Assembly (NCBI RefSeq): GCF_020966635.1
Contig: NZ_JAJKFQ010000011.1
Span: forward strand, 372,001-436,000
Direction: 5' to 3'
From: Stieleria sp. JC731
GTDB lineage: Bacteria; Planctomycetota; Planctomycetia; Pirellulales; Pirellulaceae
Length of the DNA stretch: 64,000 bases
Shown: positions 18,294-27,588 of the stretch, piece after piece
How positions within the stretch are numbered: position 1 is the stretch's first letter
Layout: every line of letters starts with the position of its first letter
The notes under the pieces: generated by a model
What the model saw: only the letters and a program-made list of their open reading frames with translations
The model's database searches: none
Told to the model about the DNA's origin: nothing
Made by a program: the position numbers and the translations under genes

Positions 18294-19727
18294 ATGCCCG
18301 AAGCCGATAATCCTTACGAGACAACCACGCCATCGACAGTCCAGTCGGGCAGTAATGAAATCGTCCAGACAACTCGCGAACCGCTGCTTAAGCAGATGGC
18401 GACCAGCGAAGATTGGTGGGCCATTTGGATTGGGTTTGTGATCCTGGCGATCGGATTTTCCATCGTCTTTTTCACTGCCCCAGACGACTACACGAGCCTT
18501 GATTCTCTGAAAGGCGTCAGCGAGCTGTCGACCTACTTGGCCAAGCCTGGTGGCTGGGAAGATTCGCCGGTTCCGGCGCTGGCAAAAAGCTGGAAAGGTA
18601 TCCTGGGCGCGTTCGTTGTCATCGGTGTTCTATTCACCGTGGCGACCAAGCTGCGTGGCAAAGACGCCATCGGATTCATCAAAGGGTTCCCGGTCGTGTT
18701 TGCCCTTGCCACGTTCGCATACGTCTTGGCTGGCCAATCCGTGATCAAGGCTTACAACCTTGAATACGCCCTTTGGGCATTGCTGGTCGGACTGATCATC
18801 AGCAACACACTGAAAACGCCTGCCTGGCTTCGTCCGGCGATTTTGACCGAATTCTCTATCAAGACCGGCTTGGTGTTGTTGGGCGCAGAGGTGTTGATGA
18901 GTCGCTTGATGGCACTCGGCATTCCCGGCATCGGAGTCGCGTGGGTTGTCACACCGATCGTTTTGATCAGCACCTACATCTTTGGTCAGAAGGTTCTCAA
19001 AATTCCGTCGCGATCATTGAACATGGTCATCAGCGCCGACATGTCGGTCTGCGGCGTTTCGGCTGCGATCGCGACTGCAGCGTCTTGCCGAGCAAAGAAG
19101 GAAGAACTGTCGCTTGCCATCGGACTTTCGCTGTCGTTTACCGTCGTGATGATGGTGGTTTTGCCGGCGGTGATTCAAGCGATGGGCTTGCCGACAGCAG
19201 TGGGCGGGGCATGGCTTGGCGGAACGATCGACGCGACAGGTGCGGTTGCCGCAGCAGGCGGCGTGCTCGGCGACGAAGCCTTGGAAGTCGCGACAACGGT
19301 CAAGATGATTCAGAACATCCTGATCGGCGTCACCGCGTTTCTGGTTGCGGCGTACTGGGTCGCCTATGTCGAAAAGAACGAGACCTCTGAAAAGGTTGGT
19401 GTCGGCGAGATCTGGTACCGCTTTCCAAAGTTTGTTTTGGGCTTCATCACCGCGTCGATCCTGTTCTCGTTGATCCACGGTCAAGTCGAAGGCGGCAACT
19501 TGTTGATTGATGCGATGATCAAAGATGGCACCAAGACGCTGCGAGGTTGGTTTTTCTGCCTCGCATTTATTTGCATCGGGCTGGATACGAACTTCAAAGC
19601 ACTGTTGCCGTATTTTAAAGGTGGCAAGCCAATGGTGCTTTACGTTTGTGGTCAATCACTAAACCTGATTTTGACCCTGCTGATGGCTTACTTGATGTTT
19701 GGCGTTCTGTTCCCACCGGGCCAATGA
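18294..19727 (+). CDS. YeiH/PSE-family putative sulfate exporter-type membrane transporter
   Basis: A 477-residue polytopic membrane protein of the family named putative sulfate exporter (YeiH/YeeH, Pfam Cons_hypoth698). Visible hallmarks are many hydrophobic helices, the conserved [17 protein letters not shown] segment, [39 protein letters not shown] and [22 protein letters not shown]. The first 40 residues are hydrophilic and cytoplasmic. The substrate is not established for this family. The stop overlaps the ATG of the next small gene by 4 bp (ATGA), implying translational coupling. Confidence 0.92.
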   Translation: MPEADNPYETTTPSTVQSGSNEIVQTTREPLLKQMATSEDWWAIWIGFVILAIGFSIVFFTAPDDYTSLDSLKGVSELSTYLAKPGGWEDSPVPALAKSWKGILGAFVVIGVLFTVATKLRGKDAIGFIKGFPVVFALATFAYVLAGQSVIKAYNLEYALWALLVGLIISNTLKTPAWLRPAILTEFSIKTGLVLLGAEVLMSRLMALGIPGIGVAWVVTPIVLISTYIFGQKVLKIPSRSLNMVISADMSVCGVSAAIATAASCRAKKEELSLAIGLSLSFTVVMMVVLPAVIQAMGLPTAVGGAWLGGTIDATGAVAAAGGVLGDEALEVATTVKMIQNILIGVTAFLVAAYWVAYVEKNETSEKVGVGEIWYRFPKFVLGFITASILFSLIHGQVEGGNLLIDAMIKDGTKTLRGWFFCLAFICIGLDTNFKALLPYFKGGKPMVLYVCGQSLNLILTLLMAYLMFGVLFPPGQ

Positions 19728-19906
19728 AACGATTTTTAATCGTCGCTGCCTGTATCGCAATGATCTGGGGCGTGGTGCTACCACGTCTAGCCAAGACGGA
19801 GACGGTGCGCGAACGCAATGCTTGGCTGAAAGAAAATCAGATCGATCCGGCAGCGATGTTTTACACCGAGCTGCCCTTGATGGATCGCGTTCTTGCCGGC
19901 AAATAG
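19724..19906 (+). CDS. 60-residue single-pass membrane protein coupled to the transporter
   Basis: The ATG at 19724 overlaps the transporter stop as ATGA. The product has one N-terminal hydrophobic helix ([20 protein letters not shown]) followed by a charged 40-residue tail ([20 protein letters not shown]). It is too short for a function call, but the tight coupling suggests it acts with, or stabilises, the upstream transporter. Confidence 0.7.
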   Translation: MKRFLIVAACIAMIWGVVLPRLAKTETVRERNAWLKENQIDPAAMFYTELPLMDRVLAGK

Positions 19907-19946
19907 ACGGATTCGATTCTAGAATCCGAGCAGGCGATGGATCGTC

Positions 19947-19971
19947 GTGGCAGCCTTGATCTGGCTGCCAC
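19947..19971. terminator. Hairpin between convergent genes, possible bidirectional terminator
   Basis: gtggcagcc at 19947-19955 pairs perfectly with ggctgccac at 19963-19971 across a 7-nt loop. It lies 40 bp after the small membrane gene and 39 bp before the stop of the convergent acs gene. There is no U-tract on either strand, so factor-independent termination is doubtful. Confidence 0.35.
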
Positions 19972-20009
19972 TAAATCGCTATCCGTTCGCGAAGCTTCGT
20001 TGCGAAGGA

Positions 20010-21968
20010 TCAGGAATCTTCTTCGCGAAGTTTGGCCAGAACGGTGTAGTCTTCCAGCGTGCTGGTGTCACCGACTGCCTCTTGTCCGGCCGCGATATCG
20101 CGAAGCAGGCGTCGCATGATTTTTCCGCTGCGTGTTTTAGGCACCGATGCGGCAAAGCGGATGTCGTCGGGCTGCGCGAGCGCACCGATTTGTTTCCGCA
20201 CGTGCTGACGGAGTTCTTTGCGAAGGTCGTCGCCCGGATCCGCTGAGGTCACCGTGACGAAGGCACAGATGGCTTGGCCCTTGATGTCATCCGGTCGGCC
20301 GACAACTGCGGCCTCAGCAACCAGTTCATGACTGACCAATGCGCTTTCGACTTCGATCGTGCTCAGTCGGTGGCCCGAGACGTTGATCACGTCATCGATA
20401 CGTCCCATGATCCAGTAGTATCCGTCTTTGTCACGACGTGCATTGTCGCCGGTTAGATACTTGCCAGGGACGGTCGACCAGTACGTATCGACATAGCGTT
20501 CGTCGTCGCCCCAAACGCCACGCAGCATGCCAGGCCATGGCTGGTCGATGCATAGCATGCCGCCATTTTCGCCTTCGACAGGTTGTCCGGATTCGTCCAA
20601 GATGACTGGGACAACACCTGGAAGCGGTCGGGTGCACGAACCGGGTTTTGTGGCGGTAATCCCTGGCAGGGGGCTCATCATGATGCCACCGGTTTCGGTT
20701 TGCCACCACGTATCGACGATCGGGCAGCGTTCACCGCCGATCTTCTTGTGGTACCACATCCAGGCTTCGGGGTTGATGCCTTCGCCGACAGATCCGAGCA
20801 ATCGCAAGCTCGAAAGGTCGTGTTTTTCGACGTGTTCATCACCCCATTTGATAAACGCACGGATGGCGGTCGGGGCGGTATACAGAATCGTGACTTTGTA
20901 CTTTTCGACCAAGTCCCAGAAACGGTCTTCAGCCGGATAGTTTGGAGCCCCTTCGAACATCAGGCATGTCGCACCTGCCGAAAGTGGTCCGTAAACGATG
21001 TAGCTGTGTCCGGTGATCCATCCGCAGTCAGCGGTGCACCAATAGATGTCGTCGTCGCGATGGTCAAACACCCATTGGAACGTGCGTTTTGCCCAAAGGT
21101 TGTAACCCGCCGTGGTGTGACGGATGCCTTTGGGTTTACCGGTGCTGCCGGAGGTGTAAAGGATGAACAGCGTCGTTTCGCTGTCGAGCGGTTCGGCTGG
21201 CAGATCGCCTGACTGCTTGTCGACGATGTCGTGCCACCAAACGTCACGACCTTCGGTCATTGGGGCGTCGTTACCGACACGACGCAGCACCAAGCACTTT
21301 TCGACCGAAGGAGACTTCGTCAATGCTTCATCGACCGTCTCTTTCAAGGGCAAGACCTTGCCACGACGATAAAGACCGTCGGACGTGATGACCAGCTTGG
21401 CGCTCGCGTCTTGGTTTCGATCGGCGATCGACTCGGCGCTAAAGCCAGCGAAGATGACGGAGTGAATCGCGCCGATCCGAGCACAGGCTAGCATCGCAAT
21501 CGCAAGCTCGGGTGTCATCGGCATGTAGATGCTGACGACGTCGCCTTGGCCGATGCCAAGTTCTTTCAGTGCCGCAGCACACTTGCAGACTTCGACTTTC
21601 AATTCGTTGAAGGTCAGTGTTCGCGTATCACCGGGTTCGCCTTCCCAGATAATCGCTGGCTTGTCGCCGCGTCCTTGATCGATGTTGCGATCGACGCAGT
21701 TGTAACTGGCATTGGTCTTCCCACCGACAAACCACTTTGCGTTCGGAGCATCCCACTGGCAAACTTCGTTGAACGGTTCGAACCAATGCAGGTGTTCGAG
21801 AGCTTCTTCCTTCCAGAAACCGTCGCGATCGTCACGGGCCCGGCGATAAAGATCTTCGTACTGTTCTTGTGTCGAGATGACTGCTTTCTGAGTGAACTCG
21901 GCTGCTGGTGGAAACAATCGAGTTTCGTCAAGAACGTGGTCAATTTGGCCGGAAGCAGATTCGGACAT
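20010..21968 (-). CDS. acs: Acetyl-CoA synthetase (AMP-forming)
   Basis: Converts acetate, ATP and CoA to acetyl-CoA through an acetyl-adenylate. The ATP/AMP signature [11 protein letters not shown] is at residues 271-281, followed by [11 protein letters not shown], the hinge region [20 protein letters not shown], and the C-terminal Lys motif [11 protein letters not shown], whose Lys is essential for adenylation and is a known acetylation site in the family. At 652 residues it has the normal Acs length, and the N-terminal ACAS domain ([16 protein letters not shown]) is present. It is a stand-alone gene, divergent from the carotenoid operon with 225 bp between starts. Confidence 0.97.
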   Translation of the reverse strand: MSESASGQIDHVLDETRLFPPAAEFTQKAVISTQEQYEDLYRRARDDRDGFWKEEALEHLHWFEPFNEVCQWDAPNAKWFVGGKTNASYNCVDRNIDQGRGDKPAIIWEGEPGDTRTLTFNELKVEVCKCAAALKELGIGQGDVVSIYMPMTPELAIAMLACARIGAIHSVIFAGFSAESIADRNQDASAKLVITSDGLYRRGKVLPLKETVDEALTKSPSVEKCLVLRRVGNDAPMTEGRDVWWHDIVDKQSGDLPAEPLDSETTLFILYTSGSTGKPKGIRHTTAGYNLWAKRTFQWVFDHRDDDIYWCTADCGWITGHSYIVYGPLSAGATCLMFEGAPNYPAEDRFWDLVEKYKVTILYTAPTAIRAFIKWGDEHVEKHDLSSLRLLGSVGEGINPEAWMWYHKKIGGERCPIVDTWWQTETGGIMMSPLPGITATKPGSCTRPLPGVVPVILDESGQPVEGENGGMLCIDQPWPGMLRGVWGDDERYVDTYWSTVPGKYLTGDNARRDKDGYYWIMGRIDDVINVSGHRLSTIEVESALVSHELVAEAAVVGRPDDIKGQAICAFVTVTSADPGDDLRKELRQHVRKQIGALAQPDDIRFAASVPKTRSGKIMRRLLRDIAAGQEAVGDTSTLEDYTVLAKLREEDS

Positions 21969-22193
21969 CGAGAAGAAATTCCAGTCGATTCGAGGGAGGA
22001 AGGTGGGAGGAGTAGCGGAATAGTCTAAATGGTTTCGACACGCGGCGCAAGTCTAGCAGCCACTTTCACTTTTGCGTTTGAAGACCTCTGGCGACAGAGA
22101 TTTCGCCGCACCGAAAACCGCGCCTTTGCGCGATAAAGTTTACCCGATTGATAGTCTCCCGAAGGTCTTGGCGGCACGCTACAACAATTCGTT

Positions 22194-23615
22194 ATGACGA
22201 ACGCTTTTTCAACATCGCAGCGATGCCAACAAATGGCATCCGTCGCAGGACATGTGGTCGCCAGGGCCGATGATTTCATTGCCGCTTGCCAAAGCGATTG
22301 GAGGACCGATCCGGTCGAAACGATCACCGGAGAGCTTCTGCCGCTCTGTGCAGCGCTGCGATGGATCGGAAAACGCGGCCCGGCCGTTTTGCGCCCCAAA
22401 CGTCACGGCCTTTGGGGACGCCCAATATGGCTGGCAGGCGTTCAATCGGCCGTTCATCGCGTCCCATTGGGAACGGTGCTGATTCTGGGAACATGGAACT
22501 ATCCGGTGCTGCTTCCCGGAGTCCAAATCGCTCAGGCAATCGCCGCGGGAAATCGAGTCCTGTTTAAACCGGCCGTCGGCACCGAACGCGCCGCAGAGAT
22601 TCTGGTGGGCTGTTTTCGGGAAGTCGGTATCTCCGAGCAGCAATTGGTGCTCACCGATTCGAGCGTTGAAGCGGCCAGCGAGGCGATCGATTCCGGAGTT
22701 GACTTGGTTGTCTTAACCGGATCGGCCGGGACAGGACGGAAAGTCCTTGCGAGTGTGGCACCAACGATTGCGGCTGCCATTATGGAACTTAGCGGCTGTG
22801 ATGCGGTCCTCGCGTGTGACGGTTGTGATTCCAAACGGGTGGCAAAGGCGATCCGATTTGGCTTGACCTTCAACGGCGGAGCCACATGCATTGGTCCACG
22901 GAGGCTGTTAGTAAAATCAGGACAGCGAGACACCGTGATCAGCGACCTGCTGGCGGAGTTGCAAGATGAGCCGGAATACATCGTTCATCCGGTTGCCAGG
23001 GATCAGGTTGCCGAGCAAATTTCGAGTGCGATCGCTGACGGTGCGGTTGATCTGCTGGGAAGATTTGATAAGTCAAAGTTACGAGCCTCAGGCAGGCTTT
23101 CACCGATCGTTTTGGATCGGGTGCATATCGACGATCCGATCGCCAACGCCGACCTTTTCGCCCCGGTGATCTCCGTAATCGAATGCCGCGATGTCGACCT
23201 AATGATTGCTGCGGTCAACCAATGCCCCTACCGGCTTGCCGCCAGTGTCTTTGCGGATACAGCGACGGCAAAGAATGTGGCGGAGCGGCTGGAAGTCGGC
23301 AGCGTAACGATCAATGATTTGATCGCGCCTACGGCAGATCCGAGACTTCCCTTCGGCGGTCGCGGGCAGAGTGGCTTTGGTGTGACACGCGGAGCCGAAG
23401 GGCTGCTTGCCATGACGGCGGCAAAGGTGGTTAGCACTCGAAAAGGAAACTTATTGCCGCACCTGGATCGTCGAAGGCGGCGTGACCGAGATCTGTTGCA
23501 GGGGCTGATGGAGTTTTTACACGGCGGAAGGCTGCAATCTCGTCTGTCGGGCTTGAAGCGAATGGTTCGTGGCGTCAAAACAGAAGACGAGCCGCGCGGT
23601 GGCGATCGGACGTGA
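22194..23615 (+). CDS. Aldehyde dehydrogenase of the carotenoid tailoring cluster
   Basis: A class 3-like aldehyde dehydrogenase. The catalytic Cys is Cys232 in GGATCIGPRR, and the general-base Glu is Glu198 in ELSGCDAV (normally ELGGK). NAD-binding is indicated by VVLTGSAGTGRKV, and the N-terminal core by GTVLILGTWNYPVLLPG. The last 70 residues are unusually basic (LDRRRRRDRDLLQGLMEFL) and extend past the usual family end. Its position before a carotenoid desaturase/oxidase, an acyltransferase and a glycosyltransferase suggests that it oxidises a carotenoid aldehyde to a carboxylic acid, as AldH does in staphyloxanthin synthesis. The substrate is inferred from context only. Confidence 0.88.
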   Translation: MTNAFSTSQRCQQMASVAGHVVARADDFIAACQSDWRTDPVETITGELLPLCAALRWIGKRGPAVLRPKRHGLWGRPIWLAGVQSAVHRVPLGTVLILGTWNYPVLLPGVQIAQAIAAGNRVLFKPAVGTERAAEILVGCFREVGISEQQLVLTDSSVEAASEAIDSGVDLVVLTGSAGTGRKVLASVAPTIAAAIMELSGCDAVLACDGCDSKRVAKAIRFGLTFNGGATCIGPRRLLVKSGQRDTVISDLLAELQDEPEYIVHPVARDQVAEQISSAIADGAVDLLGRFDKSKLRASGRLSPIVLDRVHIDDPIANADLFAPVISVIECRDVDLMIAAVNQCPYRLAASVFADTATAKNVAERLEVGSVTINDLIAPTADPRLPFGGRGQSGFGVTRGAEGLLAMTAAKVVSTRKGNLLPHLDRRRRRDRDLLQGLMEFLHGGRLQSRLSGLKRMVRGVKTEDEPRGGDRT

Positions 23616-23691
23616 TCGACTGCCGGATTGCGCAAGGCTTGTCGCAAGGGAAGAATACCGCGACCTCCATTGAAATAGGGATTTTCGCATT

Positions 23692-25272
23692 ATGATCGCG
23701 GCTGATTCGGTACACCAAAACGTTGTCGTCATCGGAGCCGGTTTGGCTGGGCTATCGAGCGCCTGTGTCCTCGCCGCTCGAGGCCATTCGGTGACGCTGC
23801 TCGATAAAAACGATTGGGTGGGAGGCAAGGCGGCTCAGCATGCCGCCGAAGGCTATCGTTTTGATATGGGGCCGACGATTTTAACGGTTCCCAGCGTGCT
23901 TAAGCGTGTCTTCGAAGAAGCCGATCGCAAGATGGAGGACTATGTCAAAATCTTGCCATTGGATCCTCAGTGGCGATGCTTTTTTGAGTCCGATGGAAAA
24001 GGCGGAAACGCTGGCGAAAACAGTGTTCTGGACTTAGTTTCCGATGTCGAGCAAATGAAACGGCATCTCGCCAAGTTCACTTCGGGTGAAATCAATGGCG
24101 AAGGATACGAGCGGTTTATTCAGCTGAGCAAACACTTGCATGAGGTTTCCGATCGTTTCTTCTTTTGGCGATCGATCGGCGGACTGGCAGACACGATGGA
24201 TGTCAGCGGAGCATTTTCGCTAGACGTTCTTAAAGATGTCTTGTCACTGCGGATGGGCAAAAGCGTTGCCGGTGTGGTGCGATCACATGTGCCCGACGGC
24301 CGGGTTTCCCAGATGATGGACCACTTTACACAGTACGTGGGGTCATCGCCGTACGCTTCACCCGCGGTGCTTTGTAGCATCGCACACATGCAAACCGAAG
24401 AAGGCATCTGGTATCCCGTTGGCGGGACGCGGGCCGTTCCCGAAGCGTTAGCAAAGCTTGCCGAGGATCTGGGCGTCGATATCCGCACGGGCGTCGACGT
24501 GATGAAGATTAACAGCGATGGAAAGCGAGTGACTGGAGTCGTGACTGCTTCCGGCGAGACATTGCCCTGTGATGCGGTGGTCAGCAACTGCGATGCGGTG
24601 CGGACCTATCGAGAATTGTTAGACGGAACGGTGCAGTCGAAAAAGTTCGAGAAGTCCAACAAGTATTCGCCCGCATGCAGCGGTGTCGTTCTGTATTTGG
24701 GGCTCAACCGACGCTACGAACAACTGCTGCATCACAACTTTGTCTTTTCAAAAGATCCCGAAAAAGAGTTCGAATACATTTACGATCGTGGTGAACCTGC
24801 ACCGGACCCGACTGCTTATGTCTGTGCCCCAGCGATCAGCGAACCCGAGGTCGCTCCGGAAGGCTGCGAAGCACTTTATATCTTGGTGCACACGCCTTAC
24901 CTGAGGAAACATCACGATTGGAAAAAGATGCTGCCAGAGTATCGAGAAGTGATCTTGGACAAAATGGAATCGTGCGCCGGTACGAAAGGGATCCGAGACG
25001 CGATCGTCTATGAAGCCTCGCTAACACCGGAAGGCATTCACAATCGTTATCGAGTCCTAAACGGTGCGATCTACGGCTTGGCCAGTCACGGGAAATTCAC
25101 CGGTGCGTTCAAACCTGGCAATCGCCGCAAAGACTTGCAAGGGTTGTATCTAGCCGGCGGCGCGGCGCATCCTGGGCCCGGAATGCCGATGGTGATGATG
25201 AGCGGATGGATCGCCGCAGACTCGCTCGATCAAGACGCGCGCGGTGGCAAGCTGGTCTCGTCCAAATCCTAG
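23692..25272 (+). CDS. Phytoene desaturase-family FAD enzyme (CrtN/CrtP-like)
   Basis: An FAD-dependent amine-oxidase-fold enzyme of the carotenoid desaturase family. The dinucleotide-binding motif VVVIGAGLAGLSSACVLA is followed by LLDKNDWVGGKA and the substrate-side motif GYRFDMGPTILTVP. The C-terminal FAD motif is GLYLAGGAAHPGPGMPMVMM. Length (526 residues) is normal. Members of this family either desaturate the polyene or, as CrtP/CrtNb, oxidise its terminal methyl groups. Sequence reading alone does not separate the two, but the neighbouring aldehyde dehydrogenase, acyltransferase and glycosyltransferase favour the terminal oxidase. It starts 76 bp after the dehydrogenase and is followed by tightly packed genes. 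Confidence 0.93.
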   Translation: MIAADSVHQNVVVIGAGLAGLSSACVLAARGHSVTLLDKNDWVGGKAAQHAAEGYRFDMGPTILTVPSVLKRVFEEADRKMEDYVKILPLDPQWRCFFESDGKGGNAGENSVLDLVSDVEQMKRHLAKFTSGEINGEGYERFIQLSKHLHEVSDRFFFWRSIGGLADTMDVSGAFSLDVLKDVLSLRMGKSVAGVVRSHVPDGRVSQMMDHFTQYVGSSPYASPAVLCSIAHMQTEEGIWYPVGGTRAVPEALAKLAEDLGVDIRTGVDVMKINSDGKRVTGVVTASGETLPCDAVVSNCDAVRTYRELLDGTVQSKKFEKSNKYSPACSGVVLYLGLNRRYEQLLHHNFVFSKDPEKEFEYIYDRGEPAPDPTAYVCAPAISEPEVAPEGCEALYILVHTPYLRKHHDWKKMLPEYREVILDKMESCAGTKGIRDAIVYEASLTPEGIHNRYRVLNGAIYGLASHGKFTGAFKPGNRRKDLQGLYLAGGAAHPGPGMPMVMMSGWIAADSLDQDARGGKLVSSKS

Positions 25273-25276
25273 TGCT

Positions 25277-26107
25277 GTGACAAAGTCAACCGAGCATTCG
25301 TCATCCGTGACCGTTCAGACGCCGGAGATTCAGCCTGCCGCGGGTTGGTTTCTTTCAGGTTTTCAGCAATTCTTGTGGCGATACCTGCGTCGACATTTTC
25401 ATACAATTGCGATTTTGCACGAAAGCCGTGCCGCTCTGTCATCGCTGAGCGGTCGCCCTTTGATCGTCTATGCCAACCATCCCTCGTGGTGGGATCCGTT
25501 GATCGCACATTTTTTGAATGAGGCGTTGATGTCCCCACGCCACTTTTTCGCTCCGATCGATGCGGAGGCACTTCAAAAATACAAAGTGTTCGAAAAGCTT
25601 GGATTCTTTGGCGTGCAGATGGCATCACAATCGGGGGCAGCGAATTTCCTGCGACAATGCTCGTCGATTTTGCGGCGAGATGACAGTGCGTTATGGATCA
25701 CACCGGAAGGACGTTTTGCTGATGTACGTGACGATTCAGCTCCATTGATGCCGGGGCTTGCTCACCTATGCTGGAAAAACCGCAATGCGGTCGCCGTTCC
25801 TTTGGCGTTGGAATATACGTTTTGGGATGAACGGTTGCCCGTCTGTTTGGTCAACTTGGGCCAGCCGATCGATACGGCTCAGCGAACAGACTGGAGCAAA
25901 GCAACTTGGAGCGATGCGTTGCGACAGCACTTGCGAGACGCTCAGTCAGAATTGGCCAATGCCTCCATTGCACGTTCCAGTGCTCCCTTTGATCAGCTGC
26001 TGAAAGGACGGCGTGGTACCGGCTGGTTCTACGACACTTGTCGGAAGCTAAAATCAAAACTTAGTGGGACAGATTTTGACGCCAGTCACGGAGAACAGTT
26101 TCAGTGA
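25277..26107 (+). CDS. PlsC-type acyltransferase of the carotenoid cluster
   Basis: A 1-acyl-glycerol-phosphate acyltransferase-like protein. The catalytic H(x4)D box is NHPSWWD with His68 and Asp73, and the substrate-binding EGR box is in WITPEGRF. The GTG at 25277 begins 4 bp after the preceding stop; another GTG at 25244 would overlap the desaturase gene by 29 bp, so the start is not certain. In staphyloxanthin-type pathways an acyltransferase esterifies the sugar of the glycosylated carotenoid; here a PlsC-fold enzyme in the same gene neighbourhood is proposed to do this. The last codons overlap the glycosyltransferase start by 4 bp (GTGA). Confidence 0.88.
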   Translation: MTKSTEHSSSVTVQTPEIQPAAGWFLSGFQQFLWRYLRRHFHTIAILHESRAALSSLSGRPLIVYANHPSWWDPLIAHFLNEALMSPRHFFAPIDAEALQKYKVFEKLGFFGVQMASQSGAANFLRQCSSILRRDDSALWITPEGRFADVRDDSAPLMPGLAHLCWKNRNAVAVPLALEYTFWDERLPVCLVNLGQPIDTAQRTDWSKATWSDALRQHLRDAQSELANASIARSSAPFDQLLKGRRGTGWFYDTCRKLKSKLSGTDFDASHGEQFQ

Positions 26108-27237
26108 TCGTTTTTCTTTCACTGGTCGCTTTGTTCTTCTCCGCAATACCGGCACTGATGTGGCTGGCCAATCTTCCTTTGTTTCGCCCCAGGGAATGCA
26201 TCGTTGCTGATGGAAGCAACGAGGCGGAACCGCTGGTGCCGATTTCGGTTTTAATCCCGGCTCGTGACGAAGCCGATGGCATCGAAGCCTGCATTCGTCA
26301 CGCCCTTGAAAGCGAAAAGGTTGCTGTCGAAGTCATCGTGCTTGATGACGATTCATCCGATGACACGGCAGACATCGTTCGTCAAATTGCTTTGGAAGAT
26401 CAACGCGTTCGGCTCGTCTCGGGAAAGCCTTTGCCCGACGGATGGAACGGCAAACAACACGCGTGTAAGCAGTTGTCCGATGAGGCAAAGCATCGTTACT
26501 TCGCGTTCATTGATGCCGATGTGCGATTAAAGCCACGGGCGTTGTACACGCTGCATCGTCTGCTGCGAGAGCGATCTTTGGGATTGATCAGTGCGTTTCC
26601 TTTTCAAGTCACCGTGACATGGCTCGAACAATGGCTGATCCCGATGATGCATTTCATACTGCTGTCGTACCTGCCGTTTTCACGAATGCGGCTGATGAAG
26701 GACCCCAGCCTAGCGGCTGGATGTGGGCAACTGTTTTTGACCGAGCGTAAGTCTTACGTCCAGGCTGGAACACACGAAGCGATTCAATCATCGCGCCACG
26801 ACGGGATCAAATTACCGCGGGCGTTTCGCCAAGCCGGTTTGATGACCGATGTTGTTGACGGCACCAATTTGGCAAGCTGCCGGATGTATCAAAACGCCGA
26901 ACAGGTTTTGCGGGGCGTGTTAAAGAACGCGGTCGAGGGGATCGCGAATCCGCGTTTGATTGGCGTGTTCACGGTGTTGTTGTTGGGATGCAGCGTCTTG
27001 CCGGTCTTATCGTTGCTGCTGGCGATTCAGTTTCAAAGTGGCTGGGGCATCGCCCTGTCATTGCTTTCGATCGCGATTGCGCACGTTCCACGAGCGTTGG
27101 GCGTGGTCTACTTCCGTCAGCCCATCATGGGGGCCGCATCGCATATCCCAGCAACAGTTTTATTCGTGATCTTGCAGTGGGTGGCGTTCTGGAACCACCT
27201 AATGGGGCGAACGGTAGCTTGGCGTGGACGCAGCTAA
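26104..27237 (+). CDS. Membrane-associated family 2 glycosyltransferase (CrtQ-like)
   Basis: An inverting GT2 glycosyltransferase. The nucleotide-sugar core is at PISVLIPARDEADGIEACI, VIVLDDDSSDDTADIV (Asp81-83) and the metal-binding FIDADVRLKP near residue 138. A hydrophobic N-terminal anchor (MIVFLSLVALFFSAIPAL) and three C-terminal helices (about residues 285-365) place the active site at the membrane. This topology fits CrtQ-type enzymes, which glycosylate carotenoid carboxylic acids, and also the hopanoid-related HpnB group. The GTG start overlaps the preceding stop as GTGA, so it is translationally coupled. It ends the operon. Confidence 0.9.
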   Translation: MIVFLSLVALFFSAIPALMWLANLPLFRPRECIVADGSNEAEPLVPISVLIPARDEADGIEACIRHALESEKVAVEVIVLDDDSSDDTADIVRQIALEDQRVRLVSGKPLPDGWNGKQHACKQLSDEAKHRYFAFIDADVRLKPRALYTLHRLLRERSLGLISAFPFQVTVTWLEQWLIPMMHFILLSYLPFSRMRLMKDPSLAAGCGQLFLTERKSYVQAGTHEAIQSSRHDGIKLPRAFRQAGLMTDVVDGTNLASCRMYQNAEQVLRGVLKNAVEGIANPRLIGVFTVLLLGCSVLPVLSLLLAIQFQSGWGIALSLLSIAIAHVPRALGVVYFRQPIMGAASHIPATVLFVILQWVAFWNHLMGRTVAWRGRS

Positions 27238-27420
27238 GTTTGGATCGTCACCGCGGCCGGTCGGTTTGGGATTTGGCTGTGAATTTGGCCGTGAATTCTT
27301 GCCTGTTTTCGGCGGTTCGCTGTATCGATCGAATCCGCGACATCACCGTGTTCGATTACTCATAACTCGGGTGAGCTGGAAACCCTTCTGGTGGCGGTTT
27401 TCCCCCTGAAATTGCTTTTG

Positions 27421-27450
27421 TTGCACTAACCGCCCTTACATTGCTATACT
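27421..27450 (+). promoter_or_regulatory. Possible sigma-70-type promoter of the DUF1501 operon
   Basis: ttgcac at 27421-27426 and tatact at 27445-27450 are separated by 18 bp and closely match the consensus -35 and -10 boxes. The site is 138 bp upstream of the DUF1501 start in a 351-bp gap after the glycosyltransferase gene. The rest of the gap (27238-27588) shows nothing else clear. Confidence 0.4.
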
Positions 27451-27588
27451 GCGGAGGAACGGCGCAAATGGATTGCTGATGTAGAGCGTCGTCCCACCAT
27501 TTAACAGCGTATCAGGCTCCGCACGAATTTGGCGGTCGTCTGATATTCCCGCCTGACCTATCCCACCTCCAAGCTCCGCGGCCTGATC

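Noticed and set aside
19014-19655. A 213-codon ORF on the minus strand, rich in Arg, His and Asp.
   Set aside because: Antisense to the conserved transporter gene; composition is an artefact.
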